The notes under the pieces are model-generated. The model worked only from the letters and a program-made list of their open reading frames with translations. It made no database searches and was not told the DNA's origin. From positions 161,226 through 225,225 of the forward strand of contig CH003412.1 of assembly GCA_000149265.1 (NCBI GenBank): a stretch of DNA of 64,000 nucleotides, in the 5' to 3' direction. The translations under genes and the position numbers were made by a program. Below are positions 1-12,600 of this stretch, piece by piece. The stretch comes from Ciona savignyi (taxonomy: Eukaryota; Chordata; Ascidiacea; Phlebobranchia; Cionidae). Each line of letters starts with the position of its first letter. The first letter of the stretch is position 1.

Positions 1-404
1 GGCGCGAAACTTGTTTTGATAGAAAAAGTCAAATTCTAATATCACTGCAAGCCCACGTAGTTTGCAATTTGTAAGCTTGCCATTTGTCATAGAGATTAAA
101 TTGATTAGTTAGGTGAACGGCACGATCAAAGGGCAAATGACAATACAGTAGACGCCGCTTATTAAGGCACGGTTCAAAATTTAAAGTTCCGCGACATTAT
201 GTTTCAAGACGCAGCTCGTCTAAAATTTTGTTTGTTAATGTTTTGTAAAATTCCTATGCTAAGATTTCGAGTTGTGTATGGGACGATTTTAAAACAAGGA
301 TAGAGCAATTAAAGACATCAATTTCATCTGAACGAACTCAAAATCACACACCTTAAACACACAAAATTGCACACACCAACAATTCTGGAATATTTTGTAG
401 ACCA

Positions 405-1241
405 TTACCTGTTGGTTCGTCTGATGCTCTTGGTGCTACCGGAACCATGGTTGTAGGCGCGGCTGTAGGAGCTGTTTGAAAAAATATATCTAAAAATCGT
501 AGCTCACATTTGTTTATCGAGCCGTGTTTTTAATCTCTGATAGACCATTTTACAAACATGTGTTTAATCTAAGGGTATAGAATATGATATTCATGTTTAT
601 TATTGTGAATAGAGAAACGCAAAAGGAGTTAACACAAGGAAAATCGTCAGATTACCTGGCGTCCACTTTCGGATTACCGGATCTTGTATGGGAGTAGGCT
701 GTGCAAACCATAGGTCCACACGACCGCTTTATTTTAAATAAATAGAAACGAACAGAAACCTGAAAACTGTAAAACTCGGCGTTGTTTAAGTATAAACTCG
801 GCGTTGTTTGAGTCGAGTTCGTTAGCACTCTTTTTAACGATTAGCGATTCTAAACCATTTTAAACAATATGAATTCCGTACAAAAATTGCCTTTATTCAA
901 TACCAGTTGTAGTGGTGAATCTATCCCCATCATTTGCTGGTTATATCAATGAATTAAATTTGGGCAACACATAGGTTGAAAGCCTACCAAGTGAACAAGA
1001 CAGATCGGGTTTATTGCAGTCGTTGAATGTACAGCAGCATCTGCATACCGAACTGGGAACCCTGGAGTTGCACTGAACCGGGTACCATGCAGCCTTTACG
1101 TTCTGGAAAATAAATGTTTTTATCCTTTATTGCAGCACATTTTTGCACAGTATGAGGTAGAATAGAATGCTTAAGTTTGTCCTCGGACAGAGTAAATCGC
1201 TGGCGATCGTTATAACACGGGCAATCGCCAAATCGTGCCAT
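405..1241 (-). CDS. Small uncharacterised protein, three exons
   Basis: I do not recognise this protein. Exon 1 (1241-1049) starts at ATG with MARFGDCPCYNDRQRF and ends at a GTATG donor in phase 1. Exon 2 (698-656) and exon 3 (471-405) have good AG acceptors, and exon 2 ends CAG|GTAATC. The joined frame is open and ends TNR-stop, giving about 100 residues. Exon 3 either runs into TAA at 407-405 or splices at 409 to an acceptor near 328; both give the same last residue. The product is hydrophilic and basic at the C-terminus, rich in Ser, Tyr and Arg, with several Cys and His near the N-terminus but no zinc-finger spacing I can match. No signal peptide or membrane segment is visible. The matching phases across two small introns are the main support. 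Confidence 0.4.
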
Positions 1242-2556
1242 GTTGTTTGGCTATAAGAGCTATTGTTTTGACTTTCTCACTGTTGAGTACAACTAATTCG
1301 TTCACTGGGTACAGGCGATATTAGTAATTGTTTTTCCCAAGAACACAACCGACTCGCTAGCAACTTAGCCAATAGCCAGATAAACTATACTGTCACAAGT
1401 GATTAAAAGAGAATAAAAATAAGAATTAAAGCACTGAAAACGAGATATTTTTAAATTATAAAAAGGAAGGTGTGTTTTGTAGTTAGTCAGAAATACAGGT
1501 GAATCAATCAAATACAATGCAAAGATGTGTATGGCGTAATGGGGGGGGGGGAAATACTATTAAAATTAACGTGCACTAAATTAATGCAACGAACAACAAT
1601 TTTGTTTAAAAATGCATGTAAATAGCTGTGAGATAATCGTTTTGGCACGCTATGGAAAAAATAAATAAAGTAAGAAAAAGAGAAAAAACAAAACCGTTGG
1701 TCATTAAGGACAATTAGTTAACGCAAGTATACAGTGGAGAAAAAGAGTTTGCAATAAAGACCACACGTAGGTATAGTAAAGACGACCCTAAACCTAAAAA
1801 CCTTATGCATCTGATGCAAAAAATATAATAAAACAAATCTAATCCCTCACATATATGCTATGTAGTTAAATATATTTTTAAATAATTTATCATAGAGGTT
1901 AGGATTTGAAGTTTCAATGGTTTCAGAGGTAATGTTTAAGAATGTATATTAGAAAACCCGTTTTTCAGCAAATCGGTTATAGCGACGTGTTGAAACTGGC
2001 AGTGCGAAAGAGCTTACCGGAGGCTTTAATTAAACATACTAATCCAATATCCCGCAGATGTGTTATGAAAACGCACAAAACCGCAATGAGCTGTTATGAT
2101 GATCTTATCGATGTCACGCAACCGAACAAGAACTAGCACCTTCCCTGAAGCTAATTCATGGTTCTAGCTTTGACCAGATAATTTCTTTGCTTGATTTTAT
2201 GTTATTTTGCATATCCCATTGACTGTATCGTATTTACAGTGACAAAAGCGATCTTGTTTGTACAGTTCAAAACACTTTGTACTTTTTTAAAAATCCTAAC
2301 CAAGAGTTAATTTTTTAATTATTTTCTGTAACGATTAAATAAATTGTAGAGTGCAACTCTTTGACTAATTCGTGTGGACTATTATTAAACGCATCATCAT
2401 TTGCGGTTAAGGCACGCTAAATCATGTGTGGCGTGTTAATATAAGAATATACAGTTCGCATCATAAACAAAATAAGTTCACTGTTAATGTTTAAAAGGTG
2501 GGAAATCCCCTAAGATATTGCATTAACGTCATAATGCAACGTCATAAATTGCTATT

Positions 2557-2820
2557 CGCAGTGCGGCCCGCCTGAGATTTTTGTGCGACCCGCTTGTCAT
2601 TATTACTCCATAACTAAAATGTATTAGTCAGCTTTTAGGGGCGCAATAATAGTCGGCTATAGTATTGGAGCAACAGGAATACAGGATTAAATAAAACTAT
2701 AATGGTTTTAAATTGTTTTTTTATGTACCCATTTTTCTTGAAATTTAATAGGTTCTGCGGCCCATTGAATTTTTTCAGGTAGCAATGCGTCCCACTACAA
2801 TACAAAGTTGGACATCCCTG
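2557..2820 (+). mobile_element. Truncated hAT-like non-autonomous element
   Basis: The sequence matches both ends of the complete element at 47453-48320. The left part (GTGCGGCCCGCCTGAG and the stretch up to about 2640) corresponds to 47488-47620. The right part (from about 2745) corresponds to about 48237-48320 and ends in the terminal repeat GTTGGACATCCCTG. The left terminal repeat is missing and the interior is mostly deleted. Confidence 0.6.
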
Positions 2821-3764
2821 CTTTAAATCATCTGGCAAACAGAAACTTATGCTTTCTTGGAGTTTGTTATGTTTAGTAATCATATTATTTACTGGGTTGC
2901 TTTATAGAAAACCGCAATTTTGTTCCCAAACTTAACTAAAGAACACAAAGTAAAAGTGTTCGGGGTTTTTAAACTACTTGCTGCACAGTTGGTCACCTGT
3001 ATTTGATTGTTCGTGCAAGCTAGCAGTTGCTTGCATCTTTTGGTGACAGAGATACCTTGATCCCCAGTACGTATTGAGGTTTGGCACGATTTCTGAAAGA
3101 CATATTTTTTATTGTCCGATCAACCAAAGTACACACACTAAATAGGTCCGCTTGAAACTCAACAAAGATAATAGGTTGTGTAGAATAAGGACAAAAATAC
3201 TAACATATAGTTAAAATAGTAGCCACCTTTTTATAATGCTTGGTTTTAAAATAAGTTTTAGTAGTTTATTTGTTTTTTTACCGTGGTAATACAACAAATC
3301 AAAAACACAGGATCAGGATCGGCAAAACTTATTTCTCTAAAACTTAAAAATATTCTTTGATGCTAATTGTTTTACCTCATTTTTTTGGCAAGTTTGCGAA
3401 TGTCCATGCCTAATGCAAGCTTCATTACTTGGCTGGTTCACACAAACCCAGCATCTTAAAGCTGAAAATGTTGCAAAATTAGTCAAAAACGGACGTAGCG
3501 ACGAAAAATGTTAAGTTGTGGCTTTAACCTGTTATTTTTATTCTCTTTTAAACAATAAATAATTTATACCACAACATAGAAAATTATCAAAAAAATGATA
3601 AAATGTCTGTCGTTAAAACACCTCAGAACATGCTTAGGACAAATACAATGTTTAATAGATGTAGAATAAAAAATCGGCTGACGCAAGAAAAATAACATAA
3701 ATAACCACATGGTTACTAATGTGCTTAAAATTTAAATATGTTAGCGTTTCTTTCCAGTAACCTG

Positions 3765-3872
3765 TACGATATGTGGCCGAACGGTTAACGCGACCGATAC
3801 ATATACCAAAATTATACAAAAAAACGGTTTTAGCAACAAGCCCAGTATGGGTTCGAAACTGGGCTCGGTAAA
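3765..3872 (+). repeat. tRNA-like repeat fragment
   Basis: A box-like GGCCGAACGGTTAACGCG is followed about 70 bases later by a B-box-like GGGTTCGAAACTGGGC. A related, more decayed copy lies near 34306-34400. The spacing and missing arms argue against a functional tRNA; this looks like a remnant of a tRNA-derived retroelement. Confidence 0.35.
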
Positions 3873-3954
3873 ACAACTAGACAAAATAATTCTGTTGTTT
3901 TTTTTTGCAACAAATGTTAAAATGCATAAGTCAAAGTAGTATTTCATGCTGAGA

Positions 3955-4720
3955 TTATTTTAAACGTCTCATAATACTGACTGCCATTTTGGCTTCATGG
4001 TTAACAACGCACCATCGCTGAAGAACTGATGAGTCGTCAGAAAAAGCAGAATCGTCACCAACATCCTTCTTGCCTCCATCGTTATATGTCAAACACCGAA
4101 ACAAGACTGAGCTAGGTTTTATAGTTCGAAGACGTCGTGTCGCACCTTTGCCAATAATAGAATCTCTTCACGAGAAATACTGGAGGCGTTGTCTGCAAAA
4201 AAGTTAGTTTATCGTGGTATTTGCGGTTCGTTGGCAGAATTGTTAAGAATATTCACCTATTTAAATCTATATTTTCACAACAATTTGTTAAACGATATCT
4301 TTTAAATCATTTTTAATTATTTAAAAAAAATATTAAATAAAAAATAGCGATGCACTATGATTTACTTAAAATTTCATTTTGTATATTTATATATAGCTCA
4401 AACTAACGAGCCATTTTTTTGTAATTACTTTCTCATTCACAATCACAAGACGAATTAATCTTGGCTTAACTTAATGTGCCATAGCAAATGCACGACAGAT
4501 GTCGGTTACGAACGCACCGAATATTAGTTCCAAGCTTTGCAATATCGCCTATTAAGGAGGTGTTGCGTGCTAAATATGTAATCCGATTCACGACAAATTC
4601 TTTCTCGGATTGCAGCAAAAAGAAAACACTCCCCAGCTTGTTATCGATTTCACCGCGGATGTCGTCAGTAATGTTGTGAGAGTAAGCTTTCCTGACGTCA
4701 TTCACACGTAAAAAGTGCAA
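3955..4720 (-). CDS. Possible unrecognised gene, two 3' exons
   Basis: This is tentative. An open frame runs from about 4720 down to a candidate donor at 4518 (ATTCG|GTGCGT, phase 2); it includes the acidic and hydrophobic stretch KEFVVNRITYLARN. A second open frame runs from a candidate AAG acceptor at 4165 to TAA at 3957-3955 and includes a DDSAFSDDSS patch and a basic C-terminus. The two frames join in phase across the proposed intron. No ATG is visible in the first piece, so upstream exons at higher coordinates would be needed, perhaps starting from a CAG acceptor near 4700. I recognise no family. It could be chance open frames in AT-rich DNA. Confidence 0.22.
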
Positions 4721-5984
4721 TATATTTTTAGCTGAACTCTCTTAATCAAGTCAAGAGCTTGATCTTAAGTGGAAAGTTAGCATTTATTAATCAAACTCGC
4801 CGAAGTACATAATCACAGTATAGCAGTGCGAAAGTCGGCAAGAGCTTTTATTTAACAAATTAGCAAAACTAAAATTTAATTAAACTATATTGGAATTATT
4901 TAAATTATTGTATTGGAATTAATTAAACTTTTGTTTTTGCATGGGTCCCGTAGATAATTTAGTGTATCTGTGAACACGGAGTTTTCGCCTAATTGGGTGG
5001 TCTTGTTTGAATATACTCGTTGAAAGTACAATGCAGGACTAAATGTCTACCAAAATTAAGCACGTCGTTTTCGCACTAAAACAGTTTAGTAAAGATTAAT
5101 TTATTTCCGATGTAAACCACAACGACACTTGTTTTATCACCGCTAATCGTTAGATTACTTCGCCCGGTTTCTGTTACGTTTTCACTATCTTATATACTTA
5201 ATATTACTGTAATTCTTTATTGTTTAACATAAAGTCAATGATTGTATGGAGGCATCGGCCGATATTTATCTCACACATTAAACCAACAGTGCAAGTATGT
5301 CCACGATGAATACTGTACTATCAGTTGGTCATAATTACCGTTTTTTATTACCCAGATCATTTACAAATAGCCAAACGGTCAACTCATTTCTAAAAATAGT
5401 TAAAAAAATTATAAATACGTAAAGTAATTCATCAACAAGTATTTATTTCGCGTGTATAGATAAACATCTACTATTTCTAGTAATATTTGCTGGTGTAATA
5501 AAATACCTATGTAACTGTCAATACATCAGAATGTAGCAGGTTTTCTAATCGACAGTTGTTGTTAAATAAGTCACGATACATTTAATGCAGAGTTTAGAGA
5601 CTATTGGCTTATACAGACACCCGGTCGCCTTGACAATAAAAAAAACGAAGGCTAAAACGATAGAAATACACGTGCTTCTTGCTACCGGTGTTCCACGCAC
5701 GAGGTCCGAAGCATAAAAATAATCGGTAGCGCTCACCAAACGCAACCATTTAACCCATTACATATTCATTTTAACCGACTTTTCGATGTTTACATGTTTC
5801 CCGACTTCTTAAACTCCCGATGGGCTCCTCATTAAGATCACGTGACCGTTGTTTTACCATTATCGCATTCTAATTTGTTTCTTCTTTTTTTACCGTGTTA
5901 AATTTCAAAAATTTCGTTATGAAATCGTGACTAAGATCTCTTTTGTATAGAATTTGGCATTTTGGTCACATTGTGATACAAGTG
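4721..5984. other. Intergenic, no gene seen
   Basis: AT-rich. A minus-strand frame at 5545-5745 has a hydrophobic stretch but no convincing splice sites. If the tentative gene at 3955-4720 is real, its missing 5' exons could lie here. Confidence 0.4.
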
Positions 5985-6238
5985 ATTGGCTAGCGACCAG
6001 GGATGCAAGTTCGAAACTGGTCACTAGTTATAATCGGTTGTGTACTTGGGCAAGGCACTTAACGGACATTGCCTGCACCCAGCGGCTTAATGGGTTTTAC
6101 TAACTTAAAGGAACGTATAAATCATACATAACACACTGCAATAGCTCCGGTAACCCGACGATGGGCGCGACGTGATCTGACGATTGACCGTGTGTTAACC
6201 CTATTGGTTTTTCGATTTACGGGGAAAAATATGAATAC
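5985..6238 (+). repeat. tRNA-derived SINE copy
   Basis: This copy has the B-box region (GCAAGTTCGAAACTGG) and the shared body (CGGTTGTG..CTTGGGCAAGGCACTT, then GCAATAGCTCCGGTAACC) of the SINE family described at 17976. The A-box end is degraded. Confidence 0.75.
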
Positions 6239-6244
6239 CCTCTC

Positions 6245-6445
6245 CACTAGCTAATCGGTTGTGTATTGGGCAAGGCAGTTTACGGACAATGACTTAACCT
6301 AGTGGAATAATATTTTACGTTCTACCAAATTAAAGGAATGTCTCAATCATACACAACACACAGAAATAGCTTTGGTAACCCCACGGTGAGAGAGCGTGTG
6401 TTAACGCTCCTTGCGTTTTTCCATCCACGGGGACAAACATCAATA
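6245..6445 (+). repeat. 5'-truncated, diverged SINE copy
   Basis: A second, more diverged copy lies directly after the first in the same orientation. It starts at CTAGCTAATCGGTTGTG and ends near the CCACGGGGACAAACAT 3' motif. Confidence 0.65.
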
Positions 6446-6665
6446 TTAAATTTTTACATTCTTTTTTTTATCAGATTAAGGTTCGAAACCATGACGAGTT
6501 CGTCCCTTTAGACTTAGAGTTTAGACAATAATTAATATATACTATTTCTATGATTGGCAACTAATATGCAAACGGGAAATACCCGAAAATGAGAAATTGA
6601 CCTGCATCTGTTTGTTTTTGCCTCTTTTAATTGTTCTGTATTAACTTTGCAAAAACTCTTTCAAT

Positions 6666-9600
6666 ATGACGGTTAACGGCAATGGAGACGACTCTGTCAT
6701 ACTGGCAACGGGAAGCTATGATCATACTATTCGATTTTGGCAAGCCCATAGTGGAGTTTGCTGGAGGACTGTGCAGCATCCGGATTCGGTAAGATTTTAC
6801 AATAATTAATATAATAAAAGGAGTAGTTTTGTAGGTTGGCACCTCTTTGAAAGTTTATCGTAATCACACACGATTTCACAAAACAAATGTTTGTCATGTG
6901 TGTTGCACTTTGCATGTATGTGGTGAATGATTGCACACTTTAAACTGTCACTTAATACATCTATTTGTGTTGTGTAGAAAAATAATTTTTTGGTATTGTT
7001 ATTGTTTTGTTTTTATGCGTTTAACAAATAAAATATGTTTGATGGATTGATTGATTGGATTGATATCACTTATGTAACCACAACAAATGATAGATTCTGG
7101 TGTTTTAAAATTTGAGGCTTGAAAAACTACTGAGGTATCACTTTTTAAAAAGATTTTATATCCATATGTACCACATCTAATATATTTGGTATTTTGTTTA
7201 TAGCAAGTTAATGCCATGAAAATCACACCGGACCGAGCATTGTTGGCTGCAGCTGGTTACCAACACGTTAGGTAAATTGGTTTAATCTACAAAGCATTTT
7301 GCTTTTGATTCATTATCTTAATTTTTATGTTTTGAACAAATGTTAAGTGAATATTGCAGTATAAGGTGTGAGTTAGTAAATGTATTAACTATTTCTAATC
7401 TTTTAAATTAGGCAATGTCAACCATTTTAAACATTAATGATCACTTTAGGCAATGTCCAATATATGGTCTTACTGACTAGCCAACTACCAATGTATGGAT
7501 TTCTTTCAACAATCTAGAAAGCCATAAAAAGGAACTCATGTCTGAATCAGAATATGAAGAAAGCCTTTGTTTTAATCTATAAATACGATTCAGAATGTAC
7601 GATGTGAAGTCAATGAATCCTAATCCAATCGTTTGTTATGATGGTCTTGGTAAGAACGTTACATCAGTCGGCTTCCAGCAAGACGGAAAATGGATGTTTA
7701 CTGGTGGGGAGGATTGCATGGCAAGAATATGGGATATGAGGTGAAACGGTTTAGCTTTAAGAATATGTCAACATTGTCAAGTGCATCTGTACCCCATTTG
7801 TGCATTATGTCGGTACCCCTTAGCACGCTCCTTAGGCTATACTAGATGTACAACTCGGTAAATTTATACTACTGAACTTACAATTATCTGTAGCCTCTAG
7901 GCTCCAACATACCAGTTGGATTTACAACAAGGCTTAAAAGCAAGGTTCTGTAAAATAAAATAAACAACCCCCCTTTGTTCTTCATGATTCTATCAATGTA
8001 TGTTCTTAATCCTAAGAACTTTCACCCTACTAAGGGTCGTAAACCAAATTTGCCTGCATTTTAACATCTTAAAATATGCGTCTGTAGGGTTCGGAGTGTG
8101 CAGTGCAATCGTATGTTCCAAGTCAACGCTCCAATCACATCCGCATGTCTCCATCCCAACCAGGGGGAACTTATTGTGGCAGACCAAAGTGGTTGTATCA
8201 ATATTTGGGACCTGAAATCAGATAAGACTGAGCGCTTGGTAAGTTTTTTATGCTCAATATTAACATTTGTAACATGAAAATTTAAGCACTTATACTGATC
8301 TCAAATATATCTGAAAATTGTACTCTGTTGCACATTTTCTTTATTTTCTCTATGATACCACAGCCATGGGCTGTTACCATTTTGTTTTATTTAAATTTAA
8401 GCATTTAGTCATGTCTTTGCAAAGTTTTGTTTAATTTTTCAGTCTTATTTTCTCTCTTCTTGTTTCTGTATTATTGTACATATGGTTTTTATTCTAGACT
8501 GTTTTTTAATCTTTTTTTAACTTTACTGTTACATAGAATTTTTTTGGTTTAGTCTCTTAACAAGCCCTTAGAACCAACATTGCACTTTTTAATACAGGGT
8601 AGGCCTATTAATTTTCCTACATGTATAGCTGGCTGCAATTGGTATCATGCATTTAGCTGCATAGCTTCTATGCAGTGAAGCTGTTGTAGTTTTAAATTTC
8701 TGCACATGCGCCAAATTTTTAATCTAGCACACACATGTCATCTTCAAACAATCTCCATCCACACATTTCAACAATGCCTTTCTTCTAGATACCAGAACCA
8801 GGTGTTGCGATTAACTCAATAGACATAGATGCAGATGCAAGTTACCTGGCGGCTGTTAATACTGAAGGTATGTCTCGTACATAGCCACTAGCCAGTATCA
8901 GTGAATTGTGATATTACTGTTTTATAACGCAAGAAAAACATTGTATGATGTGAGTTTATTACACTTTTAGTTACTTAGAGAGGCTACAACACCTTTTCAG
9001 GCTTTATTCAAAAACATTTTTGTCTGCGCATATTGAGTTTGAAGTTATGCAATAGTATAGAGGCTACCATTTTACGCTCTACAGCAGGCATGGGCAACAT
9101 ACGGCCCGCGGGCCGTGTCCAGCCCAGAAAGGGTTTTTGACCAGCCCGCAGACTGTATCTAACCATACCCTGGAATTAAGATATTAAATACTATTCATGT
9201 AATAATCCAGCCGACCAAGAACTTTAGTTTCCCACATCTTGCCTGCCAACTAGAGAAGTTGCCCACCCCTCCTTTAGAGGATAATTAAATTGATGAACAG
9301 TAAAGATATTTATTATTGTTTTTACGATAAACTATTTATTTTAGGTTCCTGTTTTGTTTGGAGCGTGTCCCAGCGCAAGTCGTTGGAAGGTGTGATACAA
9401 GTGAATCCGCGTGCGAAACTTAAGGCTCATTCAAGATACGCCTTGAAGTGCAAGTTCAGTCCAGATTCCGTGTAAGTCTGTGTTTGTCATTAGTTTAAAA
9501 CCTGCAATTAACTACTGTATAGCTGTTGCAGTCGTCGAGTGTAGCTGGTGTAAACCTTAATATTGATATGCATTTAAAGGGACTATATATATATATTGTA

Positions 9601-12600
9601 TTCTGGGATATAGCTGCAGTTATCTAGATATCAAGAGGTTAAACCAGAAGTGCAAAATGTACACCTTAAATTCTACTTATTATTATAATATAAAAGTATG
9701 AATTACCTTTAATGATACCCTATCCACAATAGTCCAACATACCTTACACTGGTGACAAAAGAAGCCCTGTGTTCAATTATCCAGACATTTTATATCGGAA
9801 AGTAAACTGAATTTGATATATCACGAGACATAGATATCGGTTTCTTGAGTGGCAGTGAAGGCATGTCACTATGTATAAAAATTCCAGGTGAAATTTTACA
9901 AAATATATTACATTTGCAACCCCACTTTTTGACCAGCAGTCGTTTGGAGATTTAAATGGCAGCATTACAATCTGTAGTGCTTAAAACTTTGCTTATCACA
10001 TACCTTTATTCAGGTTGCTAATTCCTTTTTTGTTTTTGCTCTTTTTAAAAATAATGATTGCAATTATTAGTTGTGCCCACCATCGGGCTAAAGATATTAG
10101 AGTGTGTTATGTATGATTGAGTGGCTCCTTTAATTTTGAAAGCAATAATATGTTCCTTGTCCCAAGACACAGCTGACTAATTAGTGAGAATTTTCTTTAA
10201 CCCCCAACCCCCAACCCTTTGGTGGAAAAGCTATGCAATAACCCAAAAAGCTTTTCGTTACAACCGGATAAAAGTTGCTTCACTGACTTTTTAAATTGTT
10301 ACATTGAACATTGACTCAAAACTAACACATATTCATTTATTATTCATCATTCACAACTTAAAATTATACAAGTTTAGCAAATAATATAAACAAATGCCAA
10401 GCTAACATCAAAAATAGCGAATAAGGCACTTGGAAAACGTGTAAGGGTATTTCCCTTATTGTGCTTTTATTTATGTGTAATTGTTTTAACTTTAAGTAAA
10501 ACAGTACATGCACAGTGGAATAATAATTGTAGTACTTGGTATGAATATATTCGCAATAATGGTATCTCGTTTAAAAAGTAAAAAGGGGAAAGTTAAAGTT
10601 TTTATGTCAACGAATTATTTAATCTTCCTTGGTTTAAGTTCGGTTAAAATCACAGTGAAGAAAAATAGTTCTGCTGTAACTGATTATTAATTTTAAACAG
10701 CAGTTGTTAGATTTTTTGCCATACTGTGCTGGAATTCAATTGTAGNNNNNNNNNNNNNNNNNNNNNNNNNNNNNNNNNNNNNNNNNNNNNNNNNNNNNNN
10801 NNNNNNNNNNNNNNNNNNNNNNNNNNNNNNNNNNNNNNNNNNNNNAACATCTTTCAATTTTTATTTATATCTAGTCAGACATAAAATGTACCAAAGTTCT
10901 TAGCCTGGGTCTTAATTGAATAAAGCAAAAATGGTTAAATCATTAGCCGATAGAGGTTTTTCAGCTTGACCAAATTGACCTCTAACAGACGTCAAGTGTG
11001 TTAACACCTGACATCACAAGACGTAGAGATATATATGTAATAAACCTAGTTGAACTCCGGTATTTAAGCTTTGAGTGTTGATTTAGTGAAAACAACCCTG
11101 ATTTTGTCAGATTTTAGATAAAACACATTGCATATAAAAGTAACATCAATTTGGCCTTCTATCAGTGTTTTCTTCCATGTTTCTGTTTAAACTGGGTGGC
11201 CAGCCATGTGAGTCCGTCATAAAGACCTTGCCCCGAAATAGCACAACTCATCTGCATGTGCCACTTGCGGTCGATAAGCGATGATAAGTTCAACTTCTCC
11301 TTTATCTCTTCCATTCGCATTGCATTCGGCAGATCCTGTGAAGGTTCATTTTGATATTTCTGTTCTCTAAATTTTAGTTTAAGTGATTTTTATTTCCTGC
11401 TGAAGTAAAAAAAATATAAATAGTAAATCTAACAATAAAAACGGGTATATATTGCAAGTGTTGGATACCAATTTTGGGCTACCCATAAACAATCATTTTA
11501 ACAATACGCATAAAATCAAATTTACAAGAAAAAAGGTTTAAAATTCGGCTAATGAATTTTATGCGAGTAAAAAGTCAATAAAATAATATACATCTAATCT
11601 TCTATCAATTTACTTTTTATTTTACAAATACCTTCACTTGTTCAGCTTTACAAATTTTCGATAAAACGAGGGATACAGGCACAAGACAGGTTAAATTCCA
11701 AACGTTTTTTGTTCACTGAAAAACTGAACATTTTTTAACCTAAAAATTGAACATTTACTGTTTACCTGTTTGTTCCCGAACACGAGGAGCTTGCAATCTT
11801 TAAGGTCTTCCTCCGAGAGGAGGCTGTGAAGTTCTTCTCTTGCCTCTTCAACTCTCTCTCTGTCATTGCTGTCCACAACATAGATCAAACCTAAATTTCA
11901 ACACTAATTACAATCCTATCCAAAAACAAACTGGTTATGGTTTTAAAAAGTTATATTTGATTTTCAACCCTAATTTACAATCCTATTTCAAAAACAAACT
12001 GTTTTATGTTGTTTTAGTAAGTAGTAACAATGTGGTTGGTGGTTTAAAAAAGTTAGGTAGGTTTTTGCTCTGGACAATAAAACTTGAAGCCAATATTACC
12101 CTTTTCACATAGAACTGTTTGAAATACTTTATTTCACTTATATTAAATGAAAATGGTATATTTATGGAATGTTTGGCGCTTGTACTATCTTACTATCAGT
12201 GCATATGCTCTGAAATATTAGAGATTCTTTCCCACCTTGCACATTGTAGAAATAATGTCTCCAAAGAGGTCTTATCTTATCTTGTCCTCCTATGTCCCAC
12301 ACAGAGAAACTGAGGTTTTTATATTCAACAGTTTCAACATTGAAACCTGTAGAATATTCAGTTTAGAATAAACATTCAAAATGCGATTAATCAAGTAGAA
12401 TGTTTTTATTACTTAACTTTCACAAGGGTATAATAAACACTCATTCGCAAATGAAATCACCCGTTAAACGGTAAAAACTTACTTCAACCTGATTAATTTT
12501 ATCAACAGCTCAAGCAAGTATTTTGTTTCTGCTACAGTAACTTTCAATGTCAGAATGAAAAGGAAGTCTTAGTTTTACAGTCAACCATTATCACAAAGCG

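Larger units (their letters stand above)
1242..3954. other. Intergenic, no gene seen
   Basis: This AT-rich stretch contains a 10-bp G run near 1542 and a truncated hAT-like repeat at 2557-2820. Short open frames, for example at 1942-2136, have no splice partners or recognisable motifs. Confidence 0.6.

Noticed and set aside
3765-3872. Functional tRNA gene
   Set aside because: A-box and B-box-like motifs exist, but I could not pair an acceptor stem or find an anticodon loop.
11840-12313. Plus-strand open frames
   Set aside because: They are antisense to Arf exons 2 and 3 and the intervening intron; the Arf frame explains the sequence.
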